A model generated the notes under the pieces. The model was given only the letters and a program-made list of their open reading frames with translations. It ran no database searches and was not told the DNA's origin. A program made the position numbers and the translations under genes. Below, in pieces: positions 1-10,348 of a DNA stretch of 64,000 nt; the stretch's first letter is position 1; each line of letters opens with the position of its first letter. The DNA comes from Chitinophagaceae bacterium (GTDB lineage Bacteria; Bacteroidota; Bacteroidia; Chitinophagales; Chitinophagaceae): NCBI GenBank assembly GCA_020403425.1, contig JADBXR010000002.1, positions 372,001 to 436,000 of the forward strand, read 5' to 3'.

Positions 1-1440
1 CACTTTATATTGCACGGGGCGCCTGATCTCAAAATCCTGCCCTTCTATCTCCACCGTATAAACGGCTTCATACGCCGGATCATTCTCTGCCTTTCCGATC
101 AACAATTGATCACGCACATCAAATATGCCCTCGGCTTTGGGGTGTTCCAGCCAATAAGGTTGTGATATCTTTTTATCGGACGATACCCGATACATTTTAT
201 TGATCGTTACATTGTTATTCAATGCCAGTGGCAGGTTCACCGTGGTATCGAATTTTTCCAGCACCACCTGTTTTAGCCTGGCGTTCACTTCCCTTCTTTT
301 ATTGAGGAAAAAACTGATGTTGAACAGATCGCCCTGCACAACGGTTTCCTGTGCGGTAGTGGCTTCGGTGAACAGTGCCGAACAGGCTTCGATCAGCTGC
401 TGAGTCTCTTCCAGTTTTTTATCCCTCCAGTTACCTTCGGGTAATTTTTTTATGGCACGGTACAACTGCACCAGTGCCGGAACAGAAGCTTCCGGTTTCT
501 CAAACTGGTATTGTGTAAGTATCGTATTGACCAGAACTTCCACCTGCTCTCCACCCGGGATCCTTTTCCAACCGGTAACGACACCATCCATCAGATCATT
601 TTTGGGCGCATCGCCTCCGAGGGTCTGGAAGAATTCGTATACCTGTCCTCTCCTGCGTGGCCTTCCTTCACCCTGGCTCTTGTGCATGGTACGGGCTTCG
701 CCTCCCAGTTCTCCGTAACTCTTACCCAATAGCGCATTATATCCGCCCACATCCATTTTAAACTGGTCGTTGGAAGTGGTATTATTCCCGCCAAAATTGA
801 AGGTATTCCAGAGTATCCGTTTGGCCTGCCAGGGTTGTACCCCATACTGGAACTGCTCCGGAAAACGTTTGGGATCTGCTGCAGCGGTATAGGCTTCCTG
901 GGCTATGATCGAGGAAGCTGCATGGTGCCCGTGCCCTGCTCTGGCATCGCCGGGGAAACGCGTGATGATGATATCAGGTTGAAACCTGCGGATCATCCAG
1001 ACAACATCGCTCAGTATCTTTTCCTTGTTCCAGATACGCAACGCTTCCTCCGCACTCTTACTGAACCCGAATTCATAGGCGCGACTGAAATACTGCTCTG
1101 CCCCATCGATCCTTCTGGCCGCCAGTAATTCCTGTGTGCGGATCAAGCCCAATTCAATGCCTTGTTCACTGCCGATCAGGTTCTGACCACCATCCCCCCT
1201 GGTCAGACTAAGGTATCCTGTCCGATATAGTTTTTCCTTGGCGAGATACGGTAAAAAACCATTGTTCTCATCATCCGGATGAGCAGCAACATACAATACA
1301 CTACCCAACACATTCAGTTTTTTCAACTGCAGGTAAATATCAGTGCTGCTGTTCGCTACCGGCGTCTGCGAATAAGCATCGGTACCGGATATCCAGAACA
1401 TCGCAAAAAGAAGCCAAAATGCTTTTGTTTGAAAACGCAT
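1..1440 (-). CDS. PIG-L family deacetylase, secreted (3' end outside window)
   Basis: This reading frame starts at ATG 1440 and stays open for 480 codons to the window edge, so the C-terminus is missing. Residues 1-24 form a signal peptide. Residues 53-58 read AHPDDE, the metal-binding signature of PIG-L/LmbE N-acetylglucosamine deacetylases, and a later AGHGHHAAS segment supplies the further histidines. Family members are zinc-dependent enzymes that remove N-acetyl groups from GlcNAc-containing substrates; the substrate here cannot be told. The long region after the catalytic domain resembles the large Bacteroidota PIG-L proteins, which act in the periplasm or at the surface. The convincing signature makes the family call firm; the exact role is not known. 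Confidence 0.88.
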   Translation of the reverse strand, partial: MRFQTKAFWLLFAMFWISGTDAYSQTPVANSSTDIYLQLKKLNVLGSVLYVAAHPDDENNGFLPYLAKEKLYRTGYLSLTRGDGGQNLIGSEQGIELGLIRTQELLAARRIDGAEQYFSRAYEFGFSKSAEEALRIWNKEKILSDVVWMIRRFQPDIIITRFPGDARAGHGHHAASSIIAQEAYTAAADPKRFPEQFQYGVQPWQAKRILWNTFNFGGNNTTSNDQFKMDVGGYNALLGKSYGELGGEARTMHKSQGEGRPRRRGQVYEFFQTLGGDAPKNDLMDGVVTGWKRIPGGEQVEVLVNTILTQYQFEKPEASVPALVQLYRAIKKLPEGNWRDKKLEETQQLIEACSALFTEATTAQETVVQGDLFNISFFLNKRREVNARLKQVVLEKFDTTVNLPLALNNNVTINKMYRVSSDKKISQPYWLEHPKAEGIFDVRDQLLIGKAENDPAYEAVYTVEIEGQDFEIRRPVQYKV

Positions 1441-1505
1441 GAAACCAGGATTTAAATGTTTCCGAAGATAGTCTTAGTTGTGTAATTGGCTCAGCCGTTT
1501 AACAA

Positions 1506-1533
1506 AAAAGTCAGGTCCGGGGACCTGACTTTT
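1506..1533 (-). terminator. Rho-independent terminator of the M14 peptidase gene
   Basis: A perfect 13-bp inverted repeat (AAAAGTCAGGTCC and its complement around GG) lies 18 bp past the stop codon of the minus-strand peptidase gene. On the minus strand it is followed by a T-rich tail (TTTTTTGTT). Confidence 0.8.
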
Positions 1534-1550
1534 CACAAAAAGATCCGCTT

Positions 1551-4046
1551 TTATTGTCCTACCAGGAAAACGGCATTACAGATCAATAATTTTCCATTCT
1601 CCCAGAAATTCCGGAAGAGCGGGTTCTCGGCAAAATAGATCACATTACCGCTACCCATGTCCTGTACACCAAACACCACACCGTCTTTCAGTTTGGGCTT
1701 TAGTTTACTGCCCGCAAAACCGGTCACATACGCATCTTTTTTCATCACCCCTACGTTCCAACCATCTTTCATGAATTCAAACATATTGCCATCCTGCTTC
1801 AGGGTAAAATAATGATCAGGGTAACCGAAACCCAACGGATGGGTATTGTCCAATTCCAGTTTATAAATGGCTCCGGGTATGGAATTGGTCAGGTACTGAC
1901 TTTCGCGGTCGGCATATTTTTTCACACTGGCATATTCGCCCTTCTCCTCCGTTTTATCTTCTTTCAGTTTGATGCCCCAATCTGAGGCGGACAATATGGA
2001 AACTGCATTATCCAAAGCGATGAGTTTACCACCATTGCGGACAAAATCCTTCAGCTTATCTGCTACGGACTTGTCGTTGAGAACACGGTAATTACCATCC
2101 GGCATGATGAGCACCTGGTAATTACGGATATTGATCCGGGCAAGGTCCGCAGCATTGAGCAAGGTAATGGGGTATTCCAGTTGTTTTTCAAAGAAATGCC
2201 ATACCTCACCGGCACTGCCGGATGCTGTCTGATCACCAGTCAGCATGGCCACCTGTAAGGCGCTGTTGATAATCCTGACATCCGGTGAACCGAAATCAGC
2301 CCCCTTATCCATAAAGCCGGTTTCAACTGCCACTGGCTGCAGGTTGTAGCGTTTACAGGCTTCGTTGGCCACTTCATTCCAGTTGGCAGGATTACTGGTT
2401 TTCAGAATGATCAAAGTGCCACGATCAAAACTGCGTCCCTGATAGGTAAAAGGTTTTTCAGCAAAGCGGACTTTTACCCCATTCTTCAGCATATATGCCA
2501 TTGCCTTAGCGGCATTGAGCGATTGGTAAGGGATCAGTACTCCGTAAGAAGACCTGGCTTCGTTCAGGGCAGCCAACAGTTTTACGGCATTGGTCAGTTC
2601 CAGTTTTTCTTTTACTGCATATCCTTTAACGCCATAAGCATACGGCACACTCCAGGCGGTGATATCATAGGTATTGGAATCTGTCACAACTGTCCTGGGC
2701 TCCAGCAATACTTTCGCCATGGCCGACCTAGGCTGAAAAGCACTTACGGCCACATGGTAGCCCTCATCTGTATACACATCATCTTTACCGGCAGTATAGT
2801 TATAACCGCGGAAATTTTTATTGGTCAGGGAACCATGGGCGATCCCATTCTGATCCAGCAGTTTTATCACCGCTTTGATCTTGTTCTCATCTCTGGATGT
2901 CATCACATAGGTCTTGTATTCGCCTATCCTGCCCGACTGTCCATCGTCGAAATATTTCCTGAACTCATCCAGTAATTTCTGGCGGTTTTGGGAAGCAGTT
3001 TCAATAGTGGACAAACCCGTTGTATAATGATGCGTGGCACGGTCCAGCAGGGTGAGCGTATCGCCATCCTCATTGATGATGCCCAGTCCGCCTCGCGGAC
3101 CTCCGCCCTGCTCAAAGGTCATACCGATGGCGCCGTTGTAAATCGGGTAAGTATCCCCGTAGGAAGGATACAACAGATCGAATCTTTCCTTGGTGAAGAA
3201 TAACCAGCCATTGCGGTCGAAGTACCTGGCATTGTTCTTACCGATCAATACCTGGAAGTCTTTCTGCCAGGGAGTGATCACTTCATGCAGCGGGTCAGCT
3301 GCGGGAGCAAAATAATAAGGCTCGTTGATCCCCTGTTCATGAAAATCCACATGCACCTGCGGCATCCACTGGTTGTATTTTTTGATGCGCTGCTGGCTCT
3401 CTACCTGTGTTTGCCAAGCCCAGTCCCTGTTCAGGTCAAAATTATAATGATTGGTCCTGCCACCAGGCCAGGGTTCTGCGTGTTCGCGTGCTGCGGGGTC
3501 TGGATTGAAATGGGTTCCCACCATACTATTGAACCAGTTCACATACCTGTCTCGCCCATCCGGGTTGATGCAGGGATCCATGATCACCACGGTATTTTTT
3601 AACCATTCCTTGGTCTGTGCATTACCCGGCTCCACCAGTGACCACAGCGTAAGCATAGCAGCTTCCGAAGATGAAGTTTCATTGCCGTGCACATTATAAC
3701 TCAGCCAGACGATCGCAGGCGCGTTTTCCGTAGCTCCTTTGTTTGCGGCTAGCCCGGCCAGGCCCAGGTTATTCGCGCGGATCGATTCCAGTTTCTGCAG
3801 GTTCTCCGGCGATGCGATATAGGCTAATATCAGTTCCCTGCCCTCATTGGTCTCACCGTATTTTTCAATTTTTACCATTTCCGGCCTTGCCTGTGCCACG
3901 GAACGGAAATATTCCACTACTTTATGATGGCGGGTATAACGGGTACCGATCTTATAACCCATGTACTGTTCTGGACTCTGCAAAACTTGTGCGAACAAAA
4001 TATTGGCCAGCAACAGGAGTGCAAAAACGGATAATATTCTCTTCAT
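1551..4046 (-). CDS. Secreted M14 family zinc carboxypeptidase-like protein
   Basis: 831 residues with a signal peptide (1-20, ending in FAQ). The M14 zinc site is visible: HGNE at 120-123 gives the first His and Glu, DFHEQG around 236 gives the second His, and GMTFEQGG around 312 carries the likely catalytic Glu. The metallopeptidase domain fills roughly residues 30-370. The C-terminal 400 residues resemble the extra domains, including a GATase-1-like part, found in large Bacteroidota M14 proteins. It probably trims peptides in the periplasm or outside the cell; the specificity is not predictable. It stands alone on the minus strand, divergent from the gamma-glutamyltransferase gene. Confidence 0.88.
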   Translation of the reverse strand: MKRILSVFALLLLANILFAQVLQSPEQYMGYKIGTRYTRHHKVVEYFRSVAQARPEMVKIEKYGETNEGRELILAYIASPENLQKLESIRANNLGLAGLAANKGATENAPAIVWLSYNVHGNETSSSEAAMLTLWSLVEPGNAQTKEWLKNTVVIMDPCINPDGRDRYVNWFNSMVGTHFNPDPAAREHAEPWPGGRTNHYNFDLNRDWAWQTQVESQQRIKKYNQWMPQVHVDFHEQGINEPYYFAPAADPLHEVITPWQKDFQVLIGKNNARYFDRNGWLFFTKERFDLLYPSYGDTYPIYNGAIGMTFEQGGGPRGGLGIINEDGDTLTLLDRATHHYTTGLSTIETASQNRQKLLDEFRKYFDDGQSGRIGEYKTYVMTSRDENKIKAVIKLLDQNGIAHGSLTNKNFRGYNYTAGKDDVYTDEGYHVAVSAFQPRSAMAKVLLEPRTVVTDSNTYDITAWSVPYAYGVKGYAVKEKLELTNAVKLLAALNEARSSYGVLIPYQSLNAAKAMAYMLKNGVKVRFAEKPFTYQGRSFDRGTLIILKTSNPANWNEVANEACKRYNLQPVAVETGFMDKGADFGSPDVRIINSALQVAMLTGDQTASGSAGEVWHFFEKQLEYPITLLNAADLARINIRNYQVLIMPDGNYRVLNDKSVADKLKDFVRNGGKLIALDNAVSILSASDWGIKLKEDKTEEKGEYASVKKYADRESQYLTNSIPGAIYKLELDNTHPLGFGYPDHYFTLKQDGNMFEFMKDGWNVGVMKKDAYVTGFAGSKLKPKLKDGVVFGVQDMGSGNVIYFAENPLFRNFWENGKLLICNAVFLVGQ

Positions 4047-4136
4047 ATAGCTAATAAATGAAAGGTGAATGTAGGTAAGAAAAAAAGCCAGCGGGCATTA
4101 TCGCTGAGTTTTTTTTACACAGCTACGGCATGGGGC

Positions 4137-4166
4137 TTGGGGGTGTTTCAAAAAGCAGTAATTTTC
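4137..4166 (+). promoter_or_regulatory. Bacteroidota-type promoter of ggt
   Basis: TTG at 4137-4139, a 19-bp gap and TAATTTTC at 4159-4166 fit the -33/-7 pattern TTG ... TAnnTTTG in 7 of 8 box positions. The box ends only 4 bp before the ATG at 4171, so the transcript may have no leader. Confidence 0.6.
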
Positions 4167-4170
4167 TGCC

Positions 4171-5898
4171 ATGAGAAAAACGATCATCTGCATGCTGGCA
4201 TTGGGGAGCCAGTTTTCCCTGGATGCACAGTCCGTCCGTTCCATTGTAGGCCCTGGTAAGGCCATCAATCCCTACCAATACCATATTGTCAAGAAGAGCG
4301 ATTTCAGCAAAGCTGCTGTCAGCAGTGCCCATCCGTTGGCAAGCCTGGTGGGTGCGGCTATGATGAAAAAGGGAGGAAATGCTTTTGATGCGGCCATCGC
4401 CACGCAGTTGGCATTGGCTGTCGTATACCCCGGTGCCGGCAATATCGGGGGCGGCGGATTTTTGCTGGGCAGGAAAAGTAATGGTGAGCTCATCGGTATC
4501 GACTACCGTGAAGCGGCCCCTGAAAAAGCCCACCGCGACATGTACCTGGATAAGAACGGTAACGTGCAATTGAACCTGTCACAAAGCGGCCACCTGGCAT
4601 CGGGTATTCCCGGAACCGTTGCCGGACTGTTTGCCACCATGCCTTATGCCAAACTTCCTTTCCGGGAGCTGATACAGCCTGCGATCGACCTGGCTGAAAA
4701 AGGATTTACCATCACCGAAAGGGAGGCCAGCAGCCTGAACAGCACCCGCGAAAGTTTTCTCAAATTCAGCACCCGCCCCACTGCCCTGGTAAAAGAAGGC
4801 AAATGGAAAGCAGGTGACACGCTGGTGCAGAAAGAATTGGCCGCCACATTACGCAGGGTACAGAAAGAAGGGGTTGCCGGTTTTTATGCTGGGGAGACCG
4901 CCAAACTGATCGTGGAAGAGATGCAGCGCGGCAATGGCATCATCACACTGGATGACCTGAAGAACTATACGGCCAAACTGCGTAATCCCTTGGAATTTAC
5001 TTATCGCGGTCACCAGATCATCAGTTTCGCCCCACCCAGCAGTGGCGGTATCCTGATTGCGCAGATGCTGAAAATGATCGAGAAGTTTCCCGTAGGCAGT
5101 TATGGGTTTCAAACGGCTAAATCCGTGCAACTGATGGTAGAGGCAGAACGACGCGCTTATGCGGACCGTGCAGAATTCATGGGAGACCCAGACTTTTACA
5201 ATGTTCCTGTAAAGACCCTGACCAGTGAAGAATATGCCCAGCAACGCATGAGCGACTATACCCCAGACAAGGCAGGGAGCAGTGCCACAGTAAAAGCAGG
5301 ACAGATCAAGGAAAGCGAACAGACAACCCACCTCAGTGTGATGGATGCGGCCGGTAATATGGTGGCCGTAACCACTACCCTGAACGGCGGTTATGGCAGC
5401 AGAACGGTGGTAGGTGGAGCCGGATTCCTGCTGAACAATGAAATGGATGATTTCAGTGTGAAACCCGGTGTACCCAATATGTATGGTGCCGTTGGCGGTG
5501 AAGCCAATGCCATTGTTCCCGGAAAAAGAATGTTAAGCTCAATGACCCCCACTCTGTTGCTGAAGAACAACAAACCCTTCGTGGTGGTAGGAACCCCCGG
5601 CGGAACCACCATCCCCACTTCGGTATACCAGGCCATTGTGAACCTGATAGACTTTAACATGAATGCGGATGATGCCATCAATAAACCTAAATTCCATCAT
5701 CAATGGCTGCCGGATGAAGTGATGATCGAGAAGGATTTCAATGCAGAGACCAAAAAACAATTACAGTCAATGGGGTATAAGGTAACAGAGCGAGGCGCCA
5801 TCGGCCGTACCGAAGCTATCCGCGTACTGAGCAATGGCAAAAAAGAGACCGTGGCAGATAAAAGAGGAGACGATTCTGTAGCGGGTTTTACACCCTGA
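4171..5898 (+). CDS. ggt: Gamma-glutamyltransferase
   Basis: 575 residues, the usual length for the family, with a signal peptide (1-20). Gamma-glutamyltransferase cleaves glutathione and other gamma-glutamyl compounds in the periplasm. It is made as a precursor that cuts itself into two subunits at a threonine. The TTHLSV motif at 385-390 marks this site, with Thr385 as the new N-terminus and nucleophile. Upstream, GGNAFDAAIA and NIGGGGF are conserved N-terminal segments, and GGYGS and the PGGTTIP segment belong to the small subunit. The protein is complete. It may be transcribed with the DinB-like gene that starts 14 bp after its stop. Confidence 0.95.
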   Translation: MRKTIICMLALGSQFSLDAQSVRSIVGPGKAINPYQYHIVKKSDFSKAAVSSAHPLASLVGAAMMKKGGNAFDAAIATQLALAVVYPGAGNIGGGGFLLGRKSNGELIGIDYREAAPEKAHRDMYLDKNGNVQLNLSQSGHLASGIPGTVAGLFATMPYAKLPFRELIQPAIDLAEKGFTITEREASSLNSTRESFLKFSTRPTALVKEGKWKAGDTLVQKELAATLRRVQKEGVAGFYAGETAKLIVEEMQRGNGIITLDDLKNYTAKLRNPLEFTYRGHQIISFAPPSSGGILIAQMLKMIEKFPVGSYGFQTAKSVQLMVEAERRAYADRAEFMGDPDFYNVPVKTLTSEEYAQQRMSDYTPDKAGSSATVKAGQIKESEQTTHLSVMDAAGNMVAVTTTLNGGYGSRTVVGGAGFLLNNEMDDFSVKPGVPNMYGAVGGEANAIVPGKRMLSSMTPTLLLKNNKPFVVVGTPGGTTIPTSVYQAIVNLIDFNMNADDAINKPKFHHQWLPDEVMIEKDFNAETKKQLQSMGYKVTERGAIGRTEAIRVLSNGKKETVADKRGDDSVAGFTP

Positions 5899-5912
5899 TA
5901 AAACCACCAAAC

Positions 5913-6455
5913 ATGTCATTTGAAGCAGGATTTCTGAAAGACGCCATCAAGCGGTTCAGGTATTACAAGGAATTGGGAGATAAAACATTCGAGCAGTTAA
6001 CAGCGTCCGATATGTTCCTTCAACCCTCTGGTGAAAGTAACAGTATTGCCGTGATCGTACAACACCTGTACGGCAACATGCTGAGCCGATGGACCAACCT
6101 GTTAACGGAAGATGGCGAAAAGGAATGGCGCAGGCGTGATGCGGAATTTGAAGCAGCTCCCTGCAGTAAACAGGATCTGCTTTCTTTCTGGGATGAGGGC
6201 TGGAAATGTCTTTTCAACAGTTTGGAAAAACTGCGACCAGAAGATCTTACAAAAAACATCACCATAAGAACAGAACCCTTATCGGTGTATGATGCCATAC
6301 TGCGGCAGCTGGCCCACTACCCTTATCATGTGGGGCAGATCGTTTATCTCGGAAAAATGATCCGGGATGGCCAGTGGCGCTCACTCAGCATTCCCAAAGG
6401 AAACAGTGCCCAGTACCTCGACTCCGTCAAAGCCGCCCAAACCCAACAACCCTGA
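5913..6455 (+). CDS. DinB-like protein, DUF1572 family
   Basis: 180 residues. It has the pattern of the DUF1572 branch of the DinB/YfiT four-helix-bundle superfamily: an N-terminal helix (FLKDAIKRFRYYKEL), VQHLYGNMLSRW around residue 50 with one metal-ligand histidine, and a C-terminal LAHYPYHVGQIVYLGK segment with more histidines. Members of this fold bind a divalent metal and include thiol transferases, but the function of DUF1572 proteins is not established. The gene follows ggt by 14 bp and is probably in its operon, which would fit low-molecular-weight thiol chemistry; this link is inference. Confidence 0.85.
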   Translation: MSFEAGFLKDAIKRFRYYKELGDKTFEQLTASDMFLQPSGESNSIAVIVQHLYGNMLSRWTNLLTEDGEKEWRRRDAEFEAAPCSKQDLLSFWDEGWKCLFNSLEKLRPEDLTKNITIRTEPLSVYDAILRQLAHYPYHVGQIVYLGKMIRDGQWRSLSIPKGNSAQYLDSVKAAQTQQP

Positions 6456-6467
6456 CCCATCAACACT

Positions 6468-6495
6468 TTTTAATTCTGACTTTTAAATTTTGAAT
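6468..6495 (+). repeat. AT-rich heptamer array (4 units)
   Basis: Four successive 7-mers TTTTAAT, TCTGACT, TTTAAAT, TTTGAAT fill most of the 47-bp spacer between the DinB-like and HAD genes and end 7 bp before the HAD start codon. They belong with the other heptamer arrays of this window. A perfect array of this unit would contain stop codons on both strands. Confidence 0.55.
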
Positions 6496-6502
6496 TACTC
6501 CC

Positions 6503-7165
6503 ATGCCTCCATTTGCCGTTGCCTTCGACCTTGACGGGACACTCATCGATAACAACCAGTTTCACTTCATCACCTGGCAGGAATTTTACCGGAAAAGGAA
6601 CCGGGAGCTGAGCCTGGAAGAATACAAGACCAGTTTTAACGGCAGGACCATGACCGATTGTGTGAAATATGTGTTTCAGCAGCCGGGCATGCCCGCAGAA
6701 GAGATCGAAAAATATACGAATGAGAAGGAAAGCCTGTACCGTGAGATCTACGCGGCACATATCAAGCCCATACCCGGCCTCCTTTCCCTGCTGGAATCGC
6801 TGCACCAGCAGGGCATCCCGATGGTGATCGCTACTTCCGGCATTCAGGACAATATCGATTTTCTCTTTGCACATATCCCGATCCAACACTATTTCAAAAG
6901 GGTGATCAAGGGTAGTGACATCACGCACGGGAAACCGCATCCTGAAATGTACCAGCTTGCCGCAAAGGAACTGGGACTACCAGCTGAAAAATGTATCGCC
7001 TTTGAAGATGCGACAGTGGGCATTGCTTCTGCCGGTGGCGCGGGTATGAAAGTGATAGCCCTCACCACCACACATACACCGGAAGAGCTTGATCACGCGG
7101 ATCTCGTCATCAAAGACTATGAAGGGATACAGCTGCAGGACCTTTTACAACTGATCAACCGGTAA
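6503..7165 (+). CDS. HAD superfamily phosphatase, beta-phosphoglucomutase-like
   Basis: 220 residues. HAD motif I is FDLDGTLIDNN near the N-terminus (the first Asp is the nucleophile), motif II is the IATSG segment, and motif III/IV is KPHPEMYQLA followed by FEDATVGIASA. This is the layout of the subfamily with an alpha-helical cap that includes beta-phosphoglucomutase, phosphoglycolate phosphatase and small sugar-phosphate phosphatases. The true substrate cannot be told from sequence. The start at 6503 is the only ATG placed before motif I. It ends 3 bp before the stop codon of the convergent rfbD gene. Confidence 0.9.
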   Translation: MPPFAVAFDLDGTLIDNNQFHFITWQEFYRKRNRELSLEEYKTSFNGRTMTDCVKYVFQQPGMPAEEIEKYTNEKESLYREIYAAHIKPIPGLLSLLESLHQQGIPMVIATSGIQDNIDFLFAHIPIQHYFKRVIKGSDITHGKPHPEMYQLAAKELGLPAEKCIAFEDATVGIASAGGAGMKVIALTTTHTPEELDHADLVIKDYEGIQLQDLLQLINR

Positions 7166-7168
7166 TGT

Positions 7169-8038
7169 TCATAATTTGCTGATACATACAGCAAGGCTAT
7201 CTTTCCAACTTCGAAGAGGTACGCCAAAATCCCTGACAATTTTCCGGGTATCCATGGCAGAATAGGCGGGCCGCTTGGCCGGTGTTGGATAAGCTGTTGT
7301 AGGAATAGGCAGCAACTGGCAATGCAGGTCCGCGATCTGTTGAATGGCCGTCGCGAAATCGAACCAGGAGATCACGCCCTCGTTGCTGTAATGATACACG
7401 CCATAATGCCGGTTCCCTTTGGCCAGTTCTTCGATCACCTGTAACAAAGCAGCTGCCAGGTCTGCAGCATAGGTTGGTGACCCGACCTGGTCACTCACTA
7501 TTTTCAATTCGCTCCTGTCTTTCATTAATCGGAGCATCGTTTTTACAAAATTGTTGCCATGCACACTATACACCCAGGAAGTGCGGATAATGATGGTTTG
7601 GGGATTATTGGCCAATGCAAGATCCTCTCCCGTCAATTTGGTGTATCCATAATAATTCACTGGATCAGTGGGATGGTCCGTGGCATATGGCGTGGCCCCT
7701 TTCCCATCAAACACGTAATCGGTGGAGAGAGTGATAAAAACACAATTTTTCCGGGCACATTCTGCGGCCAGCAGTCCCACGGAGGAGGCATTGACGGTAT
7801 AGGCAAAATCCTGCTCGGTCTCTGCTTTATCCACAGCCGTATATGCTGCACAGTTGATGAAATAGGCCGGATGGTGGTTTTGAAAGAATGTATGTATCAG
7901 GTCCGGGTCGCTCAGGTCCAGTTCTTCCCTGCCGGTGAATAGGAAATCGTATTCCATCTGCTGCTGGCTGACCAGTTGCTGTAATTCCCATCCCAATTGC
8001 CCGTTTTTCCCCGTAACAACCACCAGTGGTTTTGCCAT
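7169..8038 (-). CDS. rfbD: dTDP-4-dehydrorhamnose reductase
   Basis: 289 residues, typical for RmlD/RfbD. It has the extended short-chain dehydrogenase fold: GKNGQLGWEL at the NAD(P)H-binding N-terminus, STDYVFDG in the middle, and the catalytic YxxxK in YYGYTKLTGEDLAL. The enzyme reduces dTDP-6-deoxy-L-lyxo-4-hexulose to dTDP-L-rhamnose in the cytoplasm. None of the other rhamnose genes (rfbA, rfbB, rfbC) are in the window, so it could instead reduce another 4-keto sugar made by its operon. It is the last gene of a four-gene minus-strand operon, 9 bp after the UDP-glucuronate decarboxylase gene. Confidence 0.88.
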   Translation of the reverse strand: MAKPLVVVTGKNGQLGWELQQLVSQQQMEYDFLFTGREELDLSDPDLIHTFFQNHHPAYFINCAAYTAVDKAETEQDFAYTVNASSVGLLAAECARKNCVFITLSTDYVFDGKGATPYATDHPTDPVNYYGYTKLTGEDLALANNPQTIIIRTSWVYSVHGNNFVKTMLRLMKDRSELKIVSDQVGSPTYAADLAAALLQVIEELAKGNRHYGVYHYSNEGVISWFDFATAIQQIADLHCQLLPIPTTAYPTPAKRPAYSAMDTRKIVRDFGVPLRSWKDSLAVCISKL

Positions 8039-8047
8039 AACAGATGC

Positions 8048-9034
8048 TTATTTTTTCAGTGAAACGAAGTTCTTGGGTTGCCTGGACCATTCTTCTTCCG
8101 GTAACGACTTGAAATATTCATACGTACGCTTCAGTCCTTCAGCCCTGTCGATCTTAGGCTCCCATCCCAGTATCTCTTTTGCCTTGGTGATATCCGGCCT
8201 GCGTTGTTTGGGATCGTCCACCGGTAAAGGTTTGTATACGATCTTCACAGAAGACCCTGTGAGCTTCAATACTTCCTCTGCAAAATCCTTTAATGATATT
8301 TCGTTGGGATTGCCCACGTTCACCGGCATGCTGTAATCGCTCATCAATAAACGATAGATGCCTTCTACCAGGTCGTCCACATAACAGAAAGAACGCGTCT
8401 GGCTGCCATCACCGAATACCGTCAGATCTTCTCCGCGTAAAGCCTGCCCTATGAAGGCCGGTAAGGCACGACCGTCGTTCAGCCGCATCCTAGGACCGTA
8501 GGTATTGAATATGCGTATGATCCTTGTTTCCACACCATGAAATGTATAATAAGCCCGGGTAATGGACTCCATGAAACGCTTGGCCTCATCATACACGCCG
8601 CGGGGTCCTACCGGATTCACATTGCCCCAATACTCTTCCGTTTGCGGGTGTACCAGCGGATCACCATATACTTCACTGGTGGAAGCCACCAGGATACGCG
8701 CTTTTTTTTCTTTGGCCAATCCCAGGCAGTTATGGGTGCCCAATGCGCCCACTTTCAATGTCTGGATCGGGATTTTCAGGTAGTCGATCGGACTGGCGGG
8801 TGATGCAAAATGAAGGATATAATCCAGTCCCCCGGACACATGGATGAACTTGGTGACATCATGGTGATAGAACTCAAAATTATCCAGCGGAAAAAGGTGT
8901 TCGATGTTCCGGATATCGCCGGTGATCAGGTTATCCATCCCGATCACATGATAGCCTTCCTTGATAAAACGATCACAAAGATGTGATCCCAGGAAACCGG
9001 CTGCGCCGGTGATCAGTATTCTTTTCTGTTGCAT
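8048..9034 (-). CDS. UDP-glucuronic acid decarboxylase (UDP-xylose synthase)
   Basis: 328 residues from ATG 9034. An in-frame ATG at 9058 exists, but 9034 is preferred because the protein then begins with [17 protein letters not shown], the family's standard N-terminal Rossmann motif, and it starts 1 bp after the stop of the upstream gene. The catalytic YxxxK is in [10 protein letters not shown] and is preceded by [13 protein letters not shown]-glucuronate decarboxylases oxidise, decarboxylate and re-reduce UDP-glucuronate to UDP-xylose. The enzyme that makes UDP-glucuronate is encoded directly upstream, so the two form a pathway for capsule, exopolysaccharide or lipopolysaccharide sugars. 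Confidence 0.93.
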   Translation of the reverse strand: MQQKRILITGAAGFLGSHLCDRFIKEGYHVIGMDNLITGDIRNIEHLFPLDNFEFYHHDVTKFIHVSGGLDYILHFASPASPIDYLKIPIQTLKVGALGTHNCLGLAKEKKARILVASTSEVYGDPLVHPQTEEYWGNVNPVGPRGVYDEAKRFMESITRAYYTFHGVETRIIRIFNTYGPRMRLNDGRALPAFIGQALRGEDLTVFGDGSQTRSFCYVDDLVEGIYRLLMSDYSMPVNVGNPNEISLKDFAEEVLKLTGSSVKIVYKPLPVDDPKQRRPDITKAKEILGWEPKIDRAEGLKRTYEYFKSLPEEEWSRQPKNFVSLKK

Positions 9035-9035
9035 A

Positions 9036-10346
9036 TTATTTGGCACTGGGGCGACCAATACTTTCGTAATGATAACCGAGTTCAGAAATATATTTTACAT
9101 CGAACAGGTTACGTCCGTCAAAGATCACCTTGTTCTTCAGTGATTGGTTGATCATATCAAAATCAGGCGTGCGGAACTCGCTCCATTCCGTGGCAATGAT
9201 CAATGCATCGGCATCTTTCAAAGCTGCATATTGCCCTTCGGCATACACGACCTTATCGCCTAGCAGGGCCTTAACATTATTCATTGCCTCCGGATCAAAT
9301 ACCGACAGGGTTGCCCCTTCTGCAAGCAAGGCATCGATCAGGTACAATGCCGGTGCTTCGCGGATATCATCCGTGTTGGGTTTGAAAGAAAGTCCCCACA
9401 ACGCAAAATGCCTGCCTTTCAGATCACTTTTGAAATAGTCTTTGATCCGGGGCATCAGATGCAGTTTCTGCAGATCATTGACACGTTCAACAGCCTTCAG
9501 TATCTTAAAATCATAGTTCGCTTCTTCCGCTGAAGTGATCAGTGCCTGCACATCTTTGGGAAAACAACTTCCCCCGTATCCGATACCCGGAAAGAGGAAA
9601 CGTTTGCCAATACGGTCATCACTACCGATACCCCTTCGCACCATATCCACATCTGCTCCCAGCCTTTCGCACAATTGTGCGATCTCATTCATGAAAGAGA
9701 TCTTGGTGGCCAGGAAGGAATTGGCAGCATACTTGGTGAGTTCCGCAGATTTTTCGTCCATAAAGATCACCGGGTTACCCTGGCGCACAAATGGGGCATA
9801 CAGATCGCTCATCACTTTCCGGGCCCTTTCTGAAACAGTGCCCACCACCACCCTGTCGGGCTTCATGAAATCATCCACGGCAACCCCCTCGCGCAGGAAT
9901 TCGGGATTACTTACCACATCAAACTCGCCCTTATAATTTGCGGCAATGGCTGCCTGTACCTTTTCTGCGGTACCTACCGGTACTGTGCTCTTGTCCACGA
10001 TCACTTTATAATCGGTAAGCAGTTTTCCCAGTTCGGTAGCAACACCCAGCACGTATCGCAGATCTGCTGCCCCTCCTTCTCCGGGTGGTGTAGGAAGCGC
10101 CAGAAATACGATCTCTGCATCCTTAACGCCATCCGACAGGTTGGTGGTGAATGTCAACCTGTTCTCTTTCAGGTTACGCAAAAATATCTTTTCAAGCCCC
10201 GGCTCATAGATCGTGATCTCACCCCTGCCCAATTTTGCCACTTTCTGCTGATCGATATCGATGCAGGTCACTTTGTTACCTGTTTCAGCAAAACAGGTTC
10301 CGGTAACCAATCCAACATATCCTGTTCCTACAACTGCAATCTTCAT
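9036..10346 (-). CDS. ugd: UDP-glucose 6-dehydrogenase
   Basis: 436 residues. The N-terminus [15 protein letters not shown] binds NAD, and the catalytic cysteine lies in [10 protein letters not shown]. The central dimerisation segment and the C-terminal UDP-binding domain ([14 protein letters not shown]) are complete. The enzyme oxidises UDP-glucose twice to UDP-glucuronate, the substrate of the decarboxylase encoded next. It starts 2 bp after the stop of the aminotransferase gene, which indicates translational coupling in one operon. Confidence 0.95.
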   Translation of the reverse strand: MKIAVVGTGYVGLVTGTCFAETGNKVTCIDIDQQKVAKLGRGEITIYEPGLEKIFLRNLKENRLTFTTNLSDGVKDAEIVFLALPTPPGEGGAADLRYVLGVATELGKLLTDYKVIVDKSTVPVGTAEKVQAAIAANYKGEFDVVSNPEFLREGVAVDDFMKPDRVVVGTVSERARKVMSDLYAPFVRQGNPVIFMDEKSAELTKYAANSFLATKISFMNEIAQLCERLGADVDMVRRGIGSDDRIGKRFLFPGIGYGGSCFPKDVQALITSAEEANYDFKILKAVERVNDLQKLHLMPRIKDYFKSDLKGRHFALWGLSFKPNTDDIREAPALYLIDALLAEGATLSVFDPEAMNNVKALLGDKVVYAEGQYAALKDADALIIATEWSEFRTPDFDMINQSLKNKVIFDGRNLFDVKYISELGYHYESIGRPSAK

Positions 10347-10348
10347 GC